DNA of 64,000 nucleotides, taken from positions 310,001 to 374,000 of the forward strand of contig CP011020.1 in assembly GCA_001023535.1 (NCBI GenBank), given 5' to 3'. Shown piece by piece: positions 42,862 through 54,956 of the stretch (position 1 is the first letter of the stretch; each line of letters starts with the position of its first letter). The notes beneath the pieces were generated by a model. That model was not told where the DNA came from. It saw only the letters and a list, made by a program, of their open reading frames with translations, and did no database searches. The translations under genes were made by a program, and so were the position numbers. The DNA comes from Pseudomonas chlororaphis (GTDB lineage Bacteria; Pseudomonadota; Gammaproteobacteria; Pseudomonadales; Pseudomonadaceae).

Positions 42862-44073
42862 TCAGACGCCCTTGGTGGACGGCAACAGGACCGTCAGCAC
42901 ACCCAGCAACGGCAAGTAGGAACACAGGGTGTAGACGTATTCGATACCGTGGATGTCGGCGAGGTAACCCAGCAGCGCGGCACCGATGCCGCCAAAGCCG
43001 AACATCAGGCCGAAGAACACGCCGGCAATCATGCCGACATTGCCCGGCACCAGTTCCTGGGCAAAAACCACGATGGCGGAGAACGCCGAGGCCAGGACGA
43101 AACCGATGATCATGCTCAGCACGCCGGTCCAGAACAGATCCACGTAGGGCAGTGCCAGGGTGAACGGCGCCACGCCCAGGATCGAGAACCAGATGACCTT
43201 CTTGCGGCCGATCCTATCGCCGATGGGGCCACCGAAGAAGGTGCCAGCGGCCACCGATCCCAGGAACAGGAACAGGTACAGCTGGGAACTGGTCACTGAC
43301 AGCTGGAATTTTTCGATCAGGTAGAACGTGAAATAGCTGGTGAAGCTGGCCATGTAGAAATACTTGGAGAACACCAGCAACGCCAGGACCACCAGGGCCG
43401 CGGTCACTCGCTGCCTGGACAGGCCGTGGGTCGCCTTGCCGCCCTGCTTGAGCTTGAACAGGTTGAGGTGGTTGCGATACCAGCGGCTCAGGCCGTACTG
43501 CACGAGGATCGCGAATGCCGCAAACAAGCCGAACCAGGCGACGTGACCCTGGCCATAGGGAATCACGATGGCCGCGGCCAGCAGCGGGCCGAAGGCGCTA
43601 CCCGCGTTGCCGCCGACCTGGAAGGTCGACTGCGCCAGGCCATAGCGGCCGCCTGAAGCGAGGCGTGCCACGCGCGAGGTTTCCGGGTGGAAGGTCGACG
43701 AGCCAATGCCCACCAGCGCGGAGGCCAGGAGGATGGCACCGAAGCTGCCGACGAACGCCAGCATCAGAATGCCGATGAGGGTGCAGACCATCCCGGCGGG
43801 CAGCAGCCAGGGCTTGGGATGACGGTCGGTGTGATAGCCCACCCACGGTTGCAACAGCGAGGCCGTCAGCTGGAAGGTCAGTGTGATCAATCCCACCTGG
43901 GTGAAGGTCAGGCCGTAGTTGGCCTTCAGCATCGGATAGATGGAAGGCAGCACGGCCTGGATGAGGTCATTGATCAGGTGCGCGAGGGCGCAGGCACCGA
44001 TGACCCGCATGACAAGCGGGCTCGTTTGATTGACGACGGAGGCCGTGGTCGAGGCTGTGGCGGTGGTGGACAT
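42862..44073 (-). CDS. MFS efflux transporter, fosmidomycin-resistance (Fsr) type
   Basis: 403 aa with twelve membrane helices. LAHLINDLIQAVLPSIYPMLK and VGYHTDRHPKPWLLP are characteristic of Fsr; FFGGPIGDRIGRKKVIW is the MFS inter-domain motif. Start ATG 44073 with GGAAG upstream; earlier Met codons belong to the promoter region. It is divergent from an AraC gene that probably regulates it. Confidence 0.92.
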   Translation of the reverse strand: MSTTATASTTASVVNQTSPLVMRVIGACALAHLINDLIQAVLPSIYPMLKANYGLTFTQVGLITLTFQLTASLLQPWVGYHTDRHPKPWLLPAGMVCTLIGILMLAFVGSFGAILLASALVGIGSSTFHPETSRVARLASGGRYGLAQSTFQVGGNAGSAFGPLLAAAIVIPYGQGHVAWFGLFAAFAILVQYGLSRWYRNHLNLFKLKQGGKATHGLSRQRVTAALVVLALLVFSKYFYMASFTSYFTFYLIEKFQLSVTSSQLYLFLFLGSVAAGTFFGGPIGDRIGRKKVIWFSILGVAPFTLALPYVDLFWTGVLSMIIGFVLASAFSAIVVFAQELVPGNVGMIAGVFFGLMFGFGGIGAALLGYLADIHGIEYVYTLCSYLPLLGVLTVLLPSTKGV

Positions 44074-44215
44074 GACAAAGCTTCCAGGCGATGGGTCTGA
44101 AAAAAAACGTAGGCAGAAGGTGACAGCACTTTCTGACAGGCGCGGCATCATCCTAGAATCCACAAAAATGTCTGTCTCACTGGACAAGGGAATCAACCGT
44201 CGCAAAAAGGACATC

Positions 44216-44989
44216 ATGATCAAACCGTTGAATGAAGCATTGCTCGAGATCGACGAAGGCGCCTGGACGATGATCGGGAGGGCGACCGATTACCCGGACA
44301 ATTGGCTGATCGCCTCGCACTCCCATGAAAAGCACCAACTGATCTACGCTGTCGAAGGGGTGATGGTGGTGCACACGGCGTCCAGTCAGTGGACGGTGCC
44401 GTCGAATCGAGGGCTGTGGATGCCCTGCGGGCAGGTGCATTCGGTGCGCTGCGTCGGGCACGTGAAAATGCGCAGCCTGTTTGTCCGGCCCGATGCCGCC
44501 GCAGACCTGCCGACGGAAACGAAGGCGGTGAGCATTTCCGCCCTCTTGAGCGAATTGATCAAGGTTGCCGTGCACCTGCAACTCCCCTATGCCCCGAACA
44601 CCCGAGCCGCCCGGGTGATGCAGCTGATTCTCGATGAACTCGCCCTGCTCCCCACCCTGCCCCTGCACTTGCCACAGCCGGCGGACCGGCGCATCAAGAA
44701 GATCTGCGTCACGTTGCAAGGCGACCCCGCCGACGGCTCGACGCTGTCGGATTGGAGCGCCCGCCTGGACCTTGACGAGAAGACCATCCAGCGGCTGTTC
44801 CGCAAGGAAACCGGAATTACTTTCGGGCAGTGGCGGCAGCAGGTGCGCCTGTTGCAGGCGGTCGAGCGCATGGCAATGGGCGAGAAGATCATCGACGTTG
44901 CGCTGGCGCTGGGCTACGAAAGCCCGAGTGCGTTCACCAACATGTTCCGCAAGCAGTTTGGCAAGACACCGAGCACGTTCTTCAAATAA
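44216..44989 (+). CDS. AraC family regulator, divergent from the Fsr pump
   Basis: 257 aa. N-terminal cupin (HSHEKHQLIYAVEGVMVV) and two C-terminal helix-turn-helices (about 170-255) with LSDWSARLDLDEKTIQRLF and IDVALALGYESPSAFTNMFRKQFGKTPS. AAAAGGAC before ATG 44216 decides against the in-frame ATG 44168. The 142-base divergent spacer with the Fsr gene is the likely control region. Confidence 0.93.
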   Translation: MIKPLNEALLEIDEGAWTMIGRATDYPDNWLIASHSHEKHQLIYAVEGVMVVHTASSQWTVPSNRGLWMPCGQVHSVRCVGHVKMRSLFVRPDAAADLPTETKAVSISALLSELIKVAVHLQLPYAPNTRAARVMQLILDELALLPTLPLHLPQPADRRIKKICVTLQGDPADGSTLSDWSARLDLDEKTIQRLFRKETGITFGQWRQQVRLLQAVERMAMGEKIIDVALALGYESPSAFTNMFRKQFGKTPSTFFK

Positions 44990-45046
44990 AGCGGCGCGCT
45001 TCACGCTGCTGATATCATCCGCGCGCTTACACACCGAGTAGCCGTC

Positions 45047-45205
45047 ATGAATCGTCGCAAGAAAATAAAGCAGTTGCTGCAGGCCCATGCGAAAAAGGCC
45101 AGCGCCAAACTGGCCCCGCAGAAACCCAAGTACATCAGCAAGGCGGATCGCCTGAAACTGGCGGCCGAGGCTGAACAAGCGCCGGAGGCGCCTGTCGAGC
45201 ATTGA
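45047..45205 (+). CDS. DUF2986 small basic protein
   Basis: 52 aa: MNRRKKIKQLLQAHAKKASAK, then PKYISKADRLKLA, matching the short lysine-rich DUF2986 family of gammaproteobacteria. Function is unknown; the charge suggests RNA or ribosome contact. The ORF is too short for common cut-offs and is easy to miss. A REPIN follows 13 bases later. Confidence 0.82.
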   Translation: MNRRKKIKQLLQAHAKKASAKLAPQKPKYISKADRLKLAAEAEQAPEAPVEH

Positions 45206-45510
45206 GGGGTTGATGCGCCACCTTCACGAGCAAGCTCGCGCCCACAAGGACTGCCCTCCAGGTCATTGACCCTACAAAACCTTGTGGGAGCGAGCTTGCT
45301 CGCGAAGGCGCCAGCACTTCACACTTTCGCCTGCCGGACACCCCGCCCGGCTTTGTGGCCTGCGTCCCACTGAAAGCCCACGGCTTGAAACGGCTGGCCA
45401 TCCACCGGGCCGATGCCTCGTATAACCAACACAACCGTTCTCCCTGGTGCGCACCTGACCTACGCTGATTCGCGCGATCAACGAAGCCTGCGCTATCAAG
45501 GAGTTTCGAC
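45206..45510. repeat. 305-base spacer holding a REPIN (inverted pair of REP sequences)
   Basis: One REP copy in reverse orientation at about 45218-45249 (GAGCAAGCTCGCGCCCACAAGG type) and one forward at about 45281-45312 (CTTGTGGGAGCGAGCTTGCT and GAAGGCG). Together they form a cruciform-capable REPIN. The remaining 200 bases up to the next gene show no ORF or other signal apart from a ribosome site (AAGGAG) near 45499. Confidence 0.85.
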
Positions 45511-46491
45511 ATGTTCAACAAAGTCCCCCTCCCGCTCGCGACACTGTTTACCACCCTGGTTCTGGCGGGGACGATCACCTCGGTAAATGCCGCCGCGATA
45601 CCGGTCGCGGAGCCCTTACCCATCCACAAACCGCAGGTGGCAGGTGTCTACCGATTCCAGGTCGGCGCCTTCCAGATCACCGCCCTGAGCGACGGCACGC
45701 TGCCGCTGGACCTGCACCCGCTGCTGCGAGGCATCAGCGCCGAGAAGATCGATGCGTTGCTGAAAAAAGGCTTTATTCGCAACCCCGTCGAGACGTCGAT
45801 CAACGCCTATGTGATCGACACCGGCCCACGGGTGCTGCTGGTGGATACCGGAGCCGGCGAGCTGTTTGGCCAGGTGGCGGGCAAGTTGCCCCAGAGCCTG
45901 GCGGCGGCCGGTTATAAACTGGAGGACATCAGCGACGTCCTGCTCACCCACATCCACGCCGATCACTCCGGCGGGCTGTCGCGCAACCGGCAGATGATGT
46001 TCCCCAATGCGACCGTCCACGTGGCCCAGGCCGACGTCGATTTCTTCCTCGACCCGGCCAATCTGACCAAGGGGCTCAAACCCCAGGACCTGGAGAAGAG
46101 CCAGAGGACCGTTGGGCCTTACGTCGATGCAGGCCGAGTCAAGACCTTCAGCGGCCCTACGACCCTAGGGCCCGGCATCACGGCGATCCCGACACCTGGC
46201 CATACCCCAGGCCACAGCGTCTACCGGGTCGAAAGCCAGGGTGAGAGCATCGATTTCTGGGGCGATCTCCTCCACGTCGGCCCGGTCCAGTTTGCCCGAC
46301 CTGACGTGACGGTCACTTTCGACGTCGACCAGGACCGCGCACGCGCCCAGCGCCAACAGCAGTTCAAGGCCTCGGCCAACGAAGCGCGCCTGTCGGCGGC
46401 CGCGCACTTGCCGTTCCCGGGGATAGGCCACCTTCGCGCGCAAGCCGGGCACTATGAATGGGTGCCGGCCGTCTATCGCAACCGTGACTGA
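45511..46491 (+). CDS. Secreted metallo-beta-lactamase-fold hydrolase
   Basis: 326 aa. Signal peptide 1-28. The zinc motif is LTHIHADHSGGL; further His in IPTPGHTPGHSVY and Asp in FWGDLLHVGP complete the bimetal site. It belongs with the AttM/AiiB-like and PNGM-like secreted members, so a lactonase is possible but unproven. AAGGAG precedes ATG 45511. A LysR gene follows. Confidence 0.9.
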   Translation: MFNKVPLPLATLFTTLVLAGTITSVNAAAIPVAEPLPIHKPQVAGVYRFQVGAFQITALSDGTLPLDLHPLLRGISAEKIDALLKKGFIRNPVETSINAYVIDTGPRVLLVDTGAGELFGQVAGKLPQSLAAAGYKLEDISDVLLTHIHADHSGGLSRNRQMMFPNATVHVAQADVDFFLDPANLTKGLKPQDLEKSQRTVGPYVDAGRVKTFSGPTTLGPGITAIPTPGHTPGHSVYRVESQGESIDFWGDLLHVGPVQFARPDVTVTFDVDQDRARAQRQQQFKASANEARLSAAAHLPFPGIGHLRAQAGHYEWVPAVYRNRD

Positions 46492-46591
46492 GACGGGCGA
46501 GCAAGCCCGGGCCGCCCTGTACAGACCACTGCCTGGTTTGATTTGATGCCCGTACAGCCGCCTGCCTGAAGGCGCTGATCGGGAGATCATG

Positions 46592-47503
46592 ATGAACTAC
46601 ACGGATTTCGACGCGGCACTGCTGCTGACGCTCAAGGCGCTGCTGGAGGAACGCAACGTCACCCGGGCCGCCGCCCGCTTGGGCATCAGCCAACCGGCCC
46701 TGTCAGCGCGGCTGGCACGCTTGCGAGACATCCTCGCCGACCCGCTGTTCGTGCCGGCGGCAAACGGCCGAGGCGTCGTGCCCACGCCCCGGGCGCAAGC
46801 GCTGGAGCAAGACTTGCTGCAGATACTCGAAGGCCTCAAGCGCCTGGCCAGTGAACCCGATGCATTCGATCCGGCCACAACGACCCGCACCTTCGTCATC
46901 GCGTTATTCGAAACGCCGGCAGCGCTCCTCGCACCGGCGCTTTGCGCCGGCCTGGCGCGAGAGGCCAAGCACGCCAGGCTGGCTTTCGTTCAGCCTGCGC
47001 ACGATGTGTTCGAACGCCTGGAGCAAGGGCAGATCGACCTGCTGATCACCGTGCCGGAGGCCCTGCGTGACGATGTCATGCAGCGCGCCCTCTGGGAGGA
47101 TGGTTTCCTGACCGCCCAGCGCAAAGGCCATCCACGGGGAACCGGCCCGCTCGATCTCGACGTTTTTTGCGCCCTCGACCACGTGCTCGTCTCTTCCGAA
47201 GGCGGACGCTTCGCAGGTGTGGTCGACGATGCACTGGTGGAGCTGAACCGCGTGCGCAACGTGGCGTTTTCCATTCAAAGCTATGCCCTCGCGCCCTCGT
47301 TGATTGCGGCAACGGATGCGGTGTGCACCCTGCCCGCGCGTTTCCTTGCCCAGTACCGCGACCGCCTGGACCTGTTCGAGCCCCCCATCGAACTGGCGAC
47401 CCTGCGCCTGTCGCTGGCCTGGCATCCGCGCAACAACAAGGATGCCGGGCACCAATGGCTGCGCCGCCAAGTTTACCTGGCGGCGCAGGTGGAGCCTGCC
47501 TAG
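46592..47503 (+). CDS. LysR-type regulator
   Basis: 303 aa. DNA-binding domain at 1-65 with ALLLTLKALLEERNVTRAAARLG and a LysR effector domain with LVSSEGGRFAGVVDDALVEL near 205. Two adjacent ATGs (46589 and 46592); GGGAG spacing favours the second. It lies between two secreted hydrolase genes on the same strand, 100 bases after the first and 187 before the second, so either could be its target. Confidence 0.9.
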   Translation: MNYTDFDAALLLTLKALLEERNVTRAAARLGISQPALSARLARLRDILADPLFVPAANGRGVVPTPRAQALEQDLLQILEGLKRLASEPDAFDPATTTRTFVIALFETPAALLAPALCAGLAREAKHARLAFVQPAHDVFERLEQGQIDLLITVPEALRDDVMQRALWEDGFLTAQRKGHPRGTGPLDLDVFCALDHVLVSSEGGRFAGVVDDALVELNRVRNVAFSIQSYALAPSLIAATDAVCTLPARFLAQYRDRLDLFEPPIELATLRLSLAWHPRNNKDAGHQWLRRQVYLAAQVEPA

Positions 47504-47690
47504 CAGGTCTCAGCGCCTCTTTCCCATCAGTTTCGCACCCACCCAGCGGAGCGAAGCCCAGCTATCGGTCAAGCGCATAGTTGCTATCGATACCCGCACC
47601 GTTCTCGACATCGGCGTCCCTCTCTAATCTGCACACCAAGCGATCGACAACGGTCGCAACCAGACAGACCAACCCCTTAGGAGAGAGACC

Positions 47691-48644
47691 ATGAACACAC
47701 TGAACCGCACCCTGGCCGTCGCCACATTGGCACTGACCTCCCTCGGCGCCGAAGCCGCCACCCCGTCCCAGGCCACCGCCCCGGTGTCCGCGGTCGGCAG
47801 CGTGATCCAGTCCGCCAGCTACATCACCACAAAAGATGGCGTGCAGCTGTACTACAAGGACTGGGGCCCGCGTGATGGCCAGGTCGTGACGTTCAGCCAC
47901 GGCTGGCCGCTGGACTCCGACAGCTGGGAAGCGCAGATGATGTTCCTCGCCTCCAAGGGCTATCGCGTGATTGCCCACGACCGTCGCGGCCACGGTCGCT
48001 CCAGCCAGCCTTGGGAAGGCAACGACATGGATCACTACGCCGATGACTTGGCAGCCGTGATCGAAGCTTTGGACCTGAAGGACGTGACCCTGGTCGGTTT
48101 CTCCACGGGCGGCGGTGAAGTGGCACGCTACATTGGTCGCCACGGCACCGGACGCGTGAAGAAAGCCGTGTTGGTGTCCTCCGTGCCGCCGTTGATGCTC
48201 AAGACCGACACCAACCCCGGCGGCCTGCCCATCGAGGTGTTCGACGGCCTGCGCAAAGCGTCCCTGGAGAACCGCTCGCAGCTGTACCTGGACATCGCCT
48301 CGGGGCCGTTCTATGGCTACAACCGCAAGGGCGCCAAACCGTCCCAAGGCCTGATCCAGTCGTTCTGGGCGCAAGGCATGCAAGGTGGCAGCAAGAACAC
48401 CTACGATTCGATCGCGGCGTTCTCGGCCACCGATTTCCGCGCCGACCTGAAGAAGTTCGACGTGCCGACCCTGGTGATCCACGGTGACGACGACCAGATC
48501 GTCCCCATCGACGCCTCGGGCAAAGCCTCGGCCGCACTGATCAAGGGCGCCCGACTGATTGTCTACGCCGGGGCCCCTCATGGCCTGACCGAGACCCACA
48601 AGGATCGCCTGAACCAGGACTTGTTGAAGTTTCTTCAGCAATAA
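47691..48644 (+). CDS. Secreted alpha/beta hydrolase, non-haem haloperoxidase-like
   Basis: 317 aa. Signal peptide about 1-22 (ends GAEA). The mature enzyme has [16 protein letters not shown] (oxyanion hole), [14 protein letters not shown], nucleophile Ser in [13 protein letters not shown], Asp in [12 protein letters not shown] and His in [10 protein letters not shown]. The set is that of cofactor-free chloroperoxidases/arylesterases, normally cytoplasmic; the leader here is notable. AGGAGAG before ATG 47691. Confidence 0.92.
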   Translation: MNTLNRTLAVATLALTSLGAEAATPSQATAPVSAVGSVIQSASYITTKDGVQLYYKDWGPRDGQVVTFSHGWPLDSDSWEAQMMFLASKGYRVIAHDRRGHGRSSQPWEGNDMDHYADDLAAVIEALDLKDVTLVGFSTGGGEVARYIGRHGTGRVKKAVLVSSVPPLMLKTDTNPGGLPIEVFDGLRKASLENRSQLYLDIASGPFYGYNRKGAKPSQGLIQSFWAQGMQGGSKNTYDSIAAFSATDFRADLKKFDVPTLVIHGDDDQIVPIDASGKASAALIKGARLIVYAGAPHGLTETHKDRLNQDLLKFLQQ

Positions 48645-48697
48645 CGCTGCGCAAGCCGCTCGCTCCCCCAGGGATGGCCCGCAACCAGGCAGTCCAT

Positions 48698-48785
48698 GGG
48701 GGAGCGAGCTTGCTCGCGAAGGCGGTGGATCAAGCCATGTTGCAGCGCCTGACCTACCGCCTTCGCGAGCAAGCTCACTCCCACA
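48698..48785. repeat. REPIN between the hydrolase and hybrid kinase genes
   Basis: Forward REP about 48698-48725 (GGGGGAGCGAGCTTGCTCGC and GAAGGCGG) and reverse REP about 48756-48785 (CCGCCTTCGCGAGCAAGCTC and ACTCCCAC). They form an inverted pair of the same class as the other two REPINs in the window. Confidence 0.85.
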
Positions 48786-48874
48786 GATGAAGTGAACAGG
48801 CACGGTCATCGATTCGTGTGAACCTAGCCCGCGCCCGGCCCTCGGATATGGAAGACGGAGCAAGGGTGACCCAC

Positions 48875-51040
<2,166 letters not shown>

Positions 51041-51041
51041 C

Positions 51042-51530
51042 TCAATGGCGCAGCAGCTTGCGCAGCGGAATCTCGTCCTTGCGCACCGGAGACTTGATGA
51101 CGATGTAGCTGAAGTACTTGGAGATGCCGATGTTGCGGTCCAACAGACTTTCCATCACGTCCTGGTAATCCTGGATGCTGCGGGTCATGAAGCGCACCAG
51201 GTAGTCGTAGCCGCCGCTGATCAGGTGGCATTCGAGCACTTCATCCACCAGGCGAATATTGGATTCGAACTTGGCGAAATCCTCGCGCTTGTGGTCGCTC
51301 AGGGTGACCTCGGTGAAGACCGTCACCGAATCGGTGATCTTGGCCAGGTTCAGATGGGCCTTGTAGCTGGAAATATAGCCCAGCGATTCCAGCCGCTTGA
51401 CCCGTTGCAGACAGGGACTTGCCGACAGGCCAACGGCATCGGCCAGGCTGACGTTGGTCATGCGACCGTCTTTTTGAAGCTCTACCAAAATGCTGATGTC
51501 GATCCGGTCCAGTTTCGCTAAACCTTCCAT
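51042..51530 (-). CDS. Lrp/AsnC family regulator
   Basis: 162 aa. HTH at about 5-60 (LDRIDISILVELQKDGRMTNVSLA, GLSASPCLQRVKRLE) followed by the RAM ligand domain with ISGGYDYLVRFMTRSIQDYQ. It lies downstream of the aminotransferase and HAD genes on the same strand and probably senses the amino acid they process. Its stop is one base from the hybrid kinase stop. Confidence 0.93.
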   Translation of the reverse strand: MEGLAKLDRIDISILVELQKDGRMTNVSLADAVGLSASPCLQRVKRLESLGYISSYKAHLNLAKITDSVTVFTEVTLSDHKREDFAKFESNIRLVDEVLECHLISGGYDYLVRFMTRSIQDYQDVMESLLDRNIGISKYFSYIVIKSPVRKDEIPLRKLLRH

Positions 51531-51575
51531 CGCATACCTCTTGCCTGCCGTTTGTAAGACAATCTTCTAACAAAA

Positions 51576-52232
51576 TCAGCGTCGTAAAGACAGCTGATGC
51601 TGAGCCACCAGGTCAGCCATGCTGTCGATGCAGTAGTCCGCGCTGCACGGCCGGGACGCTTTGTCGGGGTCGCGACAGATCAGGCAGGCCGCCCCGACGG
51701 CCAATGCACGGGCGCCCGGGCGGGTCACCCGCAGGACCGCCTCGGCGTCGAGGGCATTGGCCTGCAACCAGGCGTGATCCTGCAAGGGATCGCTGGCCAG
51801 GGAAATGAAATCTTCCGGCTCGATGCCCAGCCGCTCGCACAACACACCGCGATCTTCGGCATCCCGGTCTCCCTGCACCAGCAGGCGATAGAATTTGCGC
51901 AGGTAGAGCATCGCACCCGGCCCATCCTCGAACAACGACCAACTGGCGGCCGAGCGGGCGAAACTCATGCCCTCCTCCCAACTGACCTTGAGCCTCCAGC
52001 GTTCGGCCAGTTGACGGTGGGCAAAGCACAGCAGGCCACTGAAGCCCAGCTCGCCGAAACGCGGGTACAAGGCTTGCAACACCTCGTCGAACTCGGCCAA
52101 CACCCGGGCCTTGTCCTGCGGCTCGCCACGCTGCTCCAACAGCGGCTGCAACGCCGTCCAGACACCGGAATCGCGGTCCACCAGAACCTCGTCGCAGTCG
52201 ATCAACAACGCTCGATATTCAGTCAGCCTCAT
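51576..52232 (-). CDS. HAD-superfamily hydrolase
   Basis: 218 aa. Motif I is LLIDCDEVLVD: the two catalytic Asp are present, but the usual DxDGT is DxDEV, an uncommon variant. The later part has a Lys/Asp pattern typical of the class (DPLQDHAWLQANALDAEAV). It lies 62 bases downstream of the aminotransferase on the same strand. Substrate is unknown. Confidence 0.82.
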   Translation of the reverse strand: MRLTEYRALLIDCDEVLVDRDSGVWTALQPLLEQRGEPQDKARVLAEFDEVLQALYPRFGELGFSGLLCFAHRQLAERWRLKVSWEEGMSFARSAASWSLFEDGPGAMLYLRKFYRLLVQGDRDAEDRGVLCERLGIEPEDFISLASDPLQDHAWLQANALDAEAVLRVTRPGARALAVGAACLICRDPDKASRPCSADYCIDSMADLVAQHQLSLRR

Positions 52233-52294
52233 GGGTAAACCTCTGATGAGTCCCTAATGCCGTTCTTCCAAGGAATTGCGCCGAGTGTGGCGAT

Positions 52295-53587
52295 TCAATT
52301 CATGACCCGCGCCAACGCGCCCTCGAGAATCTGCAGCGCTTCGTCGACCTGCGCCTCGTCGGTCACCAGCGGCGCCAGGAAGCGCAAGACGTTGCGGTAG
52401 ACCCCGCACTTGATCACCAGCAGCCCGCCCAGCCGGGCCTCGTCGATCAGCCGCTGGTTCAACTCGGCATCCGGCGTGCGGGCTTCGTCGTCCTGGATCA
52501 GCTCGATCGCCAGCATGAAACCGCTGCCGCGCACGTCGCCGATACGCGGGTAGCGGGCCTGCAAGCGCAACAAGCCCTGGCGCAGGCGCTCGCCCAGGGC
52601 TTCGCCACGGGCCAGCAGATGCTCCTGCTCGTAGGCGTCGATCACCGCCAGCGCCGCCGCGCACGACAGCGCGTTGCCGCCATAAGTGCCACCCAACCCG
52701 CCCGGCAGCGGCGCATCCATGATCTGCGCCTTGCCGACCACGCCCGACAAGGGCAAGCCTCCGGCCAGGCTCTTGGCGACGGTGACCAGGTCCGGCTGGA
52801 TCCCGGCGTGCTGGTAACCGAACCATTTACCGGTGCGACCGAACCCGGTCTGGATCTCGTCGAGGATCAGCACGATACCGTGCTTCTCGGTCAGCGCCCG
52901 CAGCGCTTGGAGGAACTCGGCGGGGGCCGCGAGGAAACCGCCGTCGCCCTGCACCGGCTCGATGATGATGGCGGCGACGCGCTCGGGCGCCACTTGGGTC
53001 GCCAGCAATTCGTCCAGGGCCTGGAGCGCCATCTCGCTGGTAACGCCGCGATAGGCATTCGGATAAGGCGTGTGGAAGACCTCCGGGGCGAACGGTCCGA
53101 AGTTCTGTTTATACGGCTGGCTCATGCCGGTCAACGTGGTGCCGAGCAAGGTCCGGCCGTGGAACCCGCCGCGAAAGGCGATCACCGCCGAGCGTTGGGT
53201 GTGGGCCCGGGCGATCTTCACGGCGTTTTCCACCGCTTCGGCGCCGGAGGTGAAGAACGCCGCTTTATAGGCCTGCTCGCCGCCGATCATCCGGCACAGC
53301 CGCTGGGCCAGGTCGAGGTAAGGCGTGTAGGCCACGACCTGGAAGCAGGCATGGGACACCTTCTGCAACTGGGCCTGCACCGCCGCGACGACCTTGGGGT
53401 GGTTGTGGCCGATGTTCAACACACCGATACCGCCGACGAAGTCCAGGTAACGCTTGCCGTCCACGTCCCACAGTTGCGCACCCTGGGCCCGGTCGATCAC
53501 CAAGGGGTGAGCGGTGACCAGGCCACGGGGCACGAATTGATCACGTTGACGGAGCAGACTTGGGGTTTCTTCGACTTTACTGTTCAT
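52295..53587 (-). CDS. Class III omega-aminotransferase, 4-aminobutyrate/acetylornithine type
   Basis: 430 aa PLP enzyme. Motifs: LDFVGGIGVLNIGHNHP at the start, FTSGAEAVENAVKIAR, the Asp in LILDEIQTGFGRTG and the PLP lysine in TVAKSLAGGLPLSGVVG. The length and GABA-transaminase-like beginning (PRGLVTAHPLVIDRAQG) suggest GabT-like function. Start ATG 53587 with GGGAA upstream; longer starts run into the promoter. With the Lrp gene downstream it forms a small amino-acid catabolic unit. The 287-base gap to the divergent dehydrogenase holds no gene. Confidence 0.9.
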   Translation of the reverse strand: MNSKVEETPSLLRQRDQFVPRGLVTAHPLVIDRAQGAQLWDVDGKRYLDFVGGIGVLNIGHNHPKVVAAVQAQLQKVSHACFQVVAYTPYLDLAQRLCRMIGGEQAYKAAFFTSGAEAVENAVKIARAHTQRSAVIAFRGGFHGRTLLGTTLTGMSQPYKQNFGPFAPEVFHTPYPNAYRGVTSEMALQALDELLATQVAPERVAAIIIEPVQGDGGFLAAPAEFLQALRALTEKHGIVLILDEIQTGFGRTGKWFGYQHAGIQPDLVTVAKSLAGGLPLSGVVGKAQIMDAPLPGGLGGTYGGNALSCAAALAVIDAYEQEHLLARGEALGERLRQGLLRLQARYPRIGDVRGSGFMLAIELIQDDEARTPDAELNQRLIDEARLGGLLVIKCGVYRNVLRFLAPLVTDEAQVDEALQILEGALARVMN

Positions 53588-53874
53588 TGGCATTTCCCAT
53601 CGTGAGCCTCGCACCCGGGAAGCGGCTGCGGTGTGATCACAGGTTAAGCGTTCGACACGATTGTCTAAGCCGAACTTGGTCACTGAGAAATTCGGATCGA
53701 CTGTTTACACGTCGGCAAACAGCAGAATCCGCCAAGGCGCCCCAGGCCCATCGAATCTGCCGCCCCGAGGGCCCTGCAACGCAGCGCCGGGTTTTATCGC
53801 CGCCCCTTTCGACAGATCCTGCTCCGCCGTTGAGGCATGCTTGAGGCTCCTTGATTTCAGGCGAGAAGCGATCC

Positions 53875-54801
53875 ATGGCCCTGCTCTACAAAGCTGACCC
53901 GGTACGCGGTGAACACTGGCAACGGCTGTTCGCCGAACACGCGCCGGACATCCAATGGCGTGCCTGGCCAGACATCGGCGATCCTCGGGAAATCCGCTAC
54001 CTCGCGGCCTGGCAGGCACCGGACGACATCCAGACACTGCTGCCGAACCTGCAAGTGCTGTTCGCCCTGTCGGCGGGGGTCGATCAGCTCAACCTCGACC
54101 GCTTGCCGGCCACGCTGCCGGTGGTGCGCCTGCTCGACCCGGGCATCACCCAGGGCATGTGCGAATACGCCAGCTTCGCCGTGCTCGGCCTGCACCGCGA
54201 CATGCTGCGCTACCGCCAGCAACAGGCCCAGGGGAACTGGCAGGCGCACCGGCTGGTGCCCGCGCAACAACGCCGGGTCGGGGTCATGGGCCTGGGCTTG
54301 CAGGCACGGCAGATACTCGCCACCTTGCAGGCCTTCGGCTTCGCCTTGTCGGGATGGGCGCGTAGCGAACATCGCATCGACGGGGTGACCTGCTTTGCCG
54401 GCGCCGAACAACTGCCGGCCTTTCTCGGCCAGTGCGACATCGTCGTGTGCGTGCTGCCGCTGACCGAGCAGACCCGTGGGATCCTCGACCGCTCGTTGTT
54501 CCAGCACCTGCCAAAGGGGGCCGCGCTGGTCAACATGGGCCGCGGTGGGCACCTGGTCGAAGCGGACCTGCTCCAAGCCCTGGCGAGCGGCCAACTGAGC
54601 GCTGCCGTGCTCGACGTCCTGGAACAGGAGCCGGCCCCGCCGGACCATCCGTTCTGGACTCATCCGCAGATCCTGCTGACGCCCCACATCGCCGCCATGA
54701 CGCAACCCGACAGCGCCTTTGCGGGGTTGCTGGAAAACATTCGTCGGCATCAACGGGGCGAACCGATGCTGGGATGCGTGGACCGAGCGCGCAGTTACTG
54801 A
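53875..54801 (+). CDS. D-2-hydroxyacid dehydrogenase, glyoxylate/hydroxypyruvate reductase A-like
   Basis: 308 aa. NAD(P) motif GVMGLGLQARQIL, active Arg in NMGRGGHLVEADLL, Glu/His pair in LDVLEQEPAP and LTPHIAAMTQP. The short N-terminal substrate domain and lack of extra domains fit GhrA. ATG 53875 follows GCGAGAAGCG. Divergent from the aminotransferase gene. Confidence 0.9.
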   Translation: MALLYKADPVRGEHWQRLFAEHAPDIQWRAWPDIGDPREIRYLAAWQAPDDIQTLLPNLQVLFALSAGVDQLNLDRLPATLPVVRLLDPGITQGMCEYASFAVLGLHRDMLRYRQQQAQGNWQAHRLVPAQQRRVGVMGLGLQARQILATLQAFGFALSGWARSEHRIDGVTCFAGAEQLPAFLGQCDIVVCVLPLTEQTRGILDRSLFQHLPKGAALVNMGRGGHLVEADLLQALASGQLSAAVLDVLEQEPAPPDHPFWTHPQILLTPHIAAMTQPDSAFAGLLENIRRHQRGEPMLGCVDRARSY

Positions 54802-54956
54802 CCGCGACGGGCGCAAGACCAGGCCGACAAGAGGCGTGCAGCCGTGGCAAGGCGCTTATCCCGCCGGGCTGCGCTGTTGCCCCACAGCACGCCAACTACC
54901 TCTGGCCTCCACCGAAGTGATAGCATTTAGCCTTCAACTTCTGATGGACCGCCTGC

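Noticed and set aside
53857..54816. 319-codon minus-strand frame opposite the hydroxyacid dehydrogenase
   Set aside because: The plus strand shows the NAD and catalytic motifs; the minus frame is a shadow.
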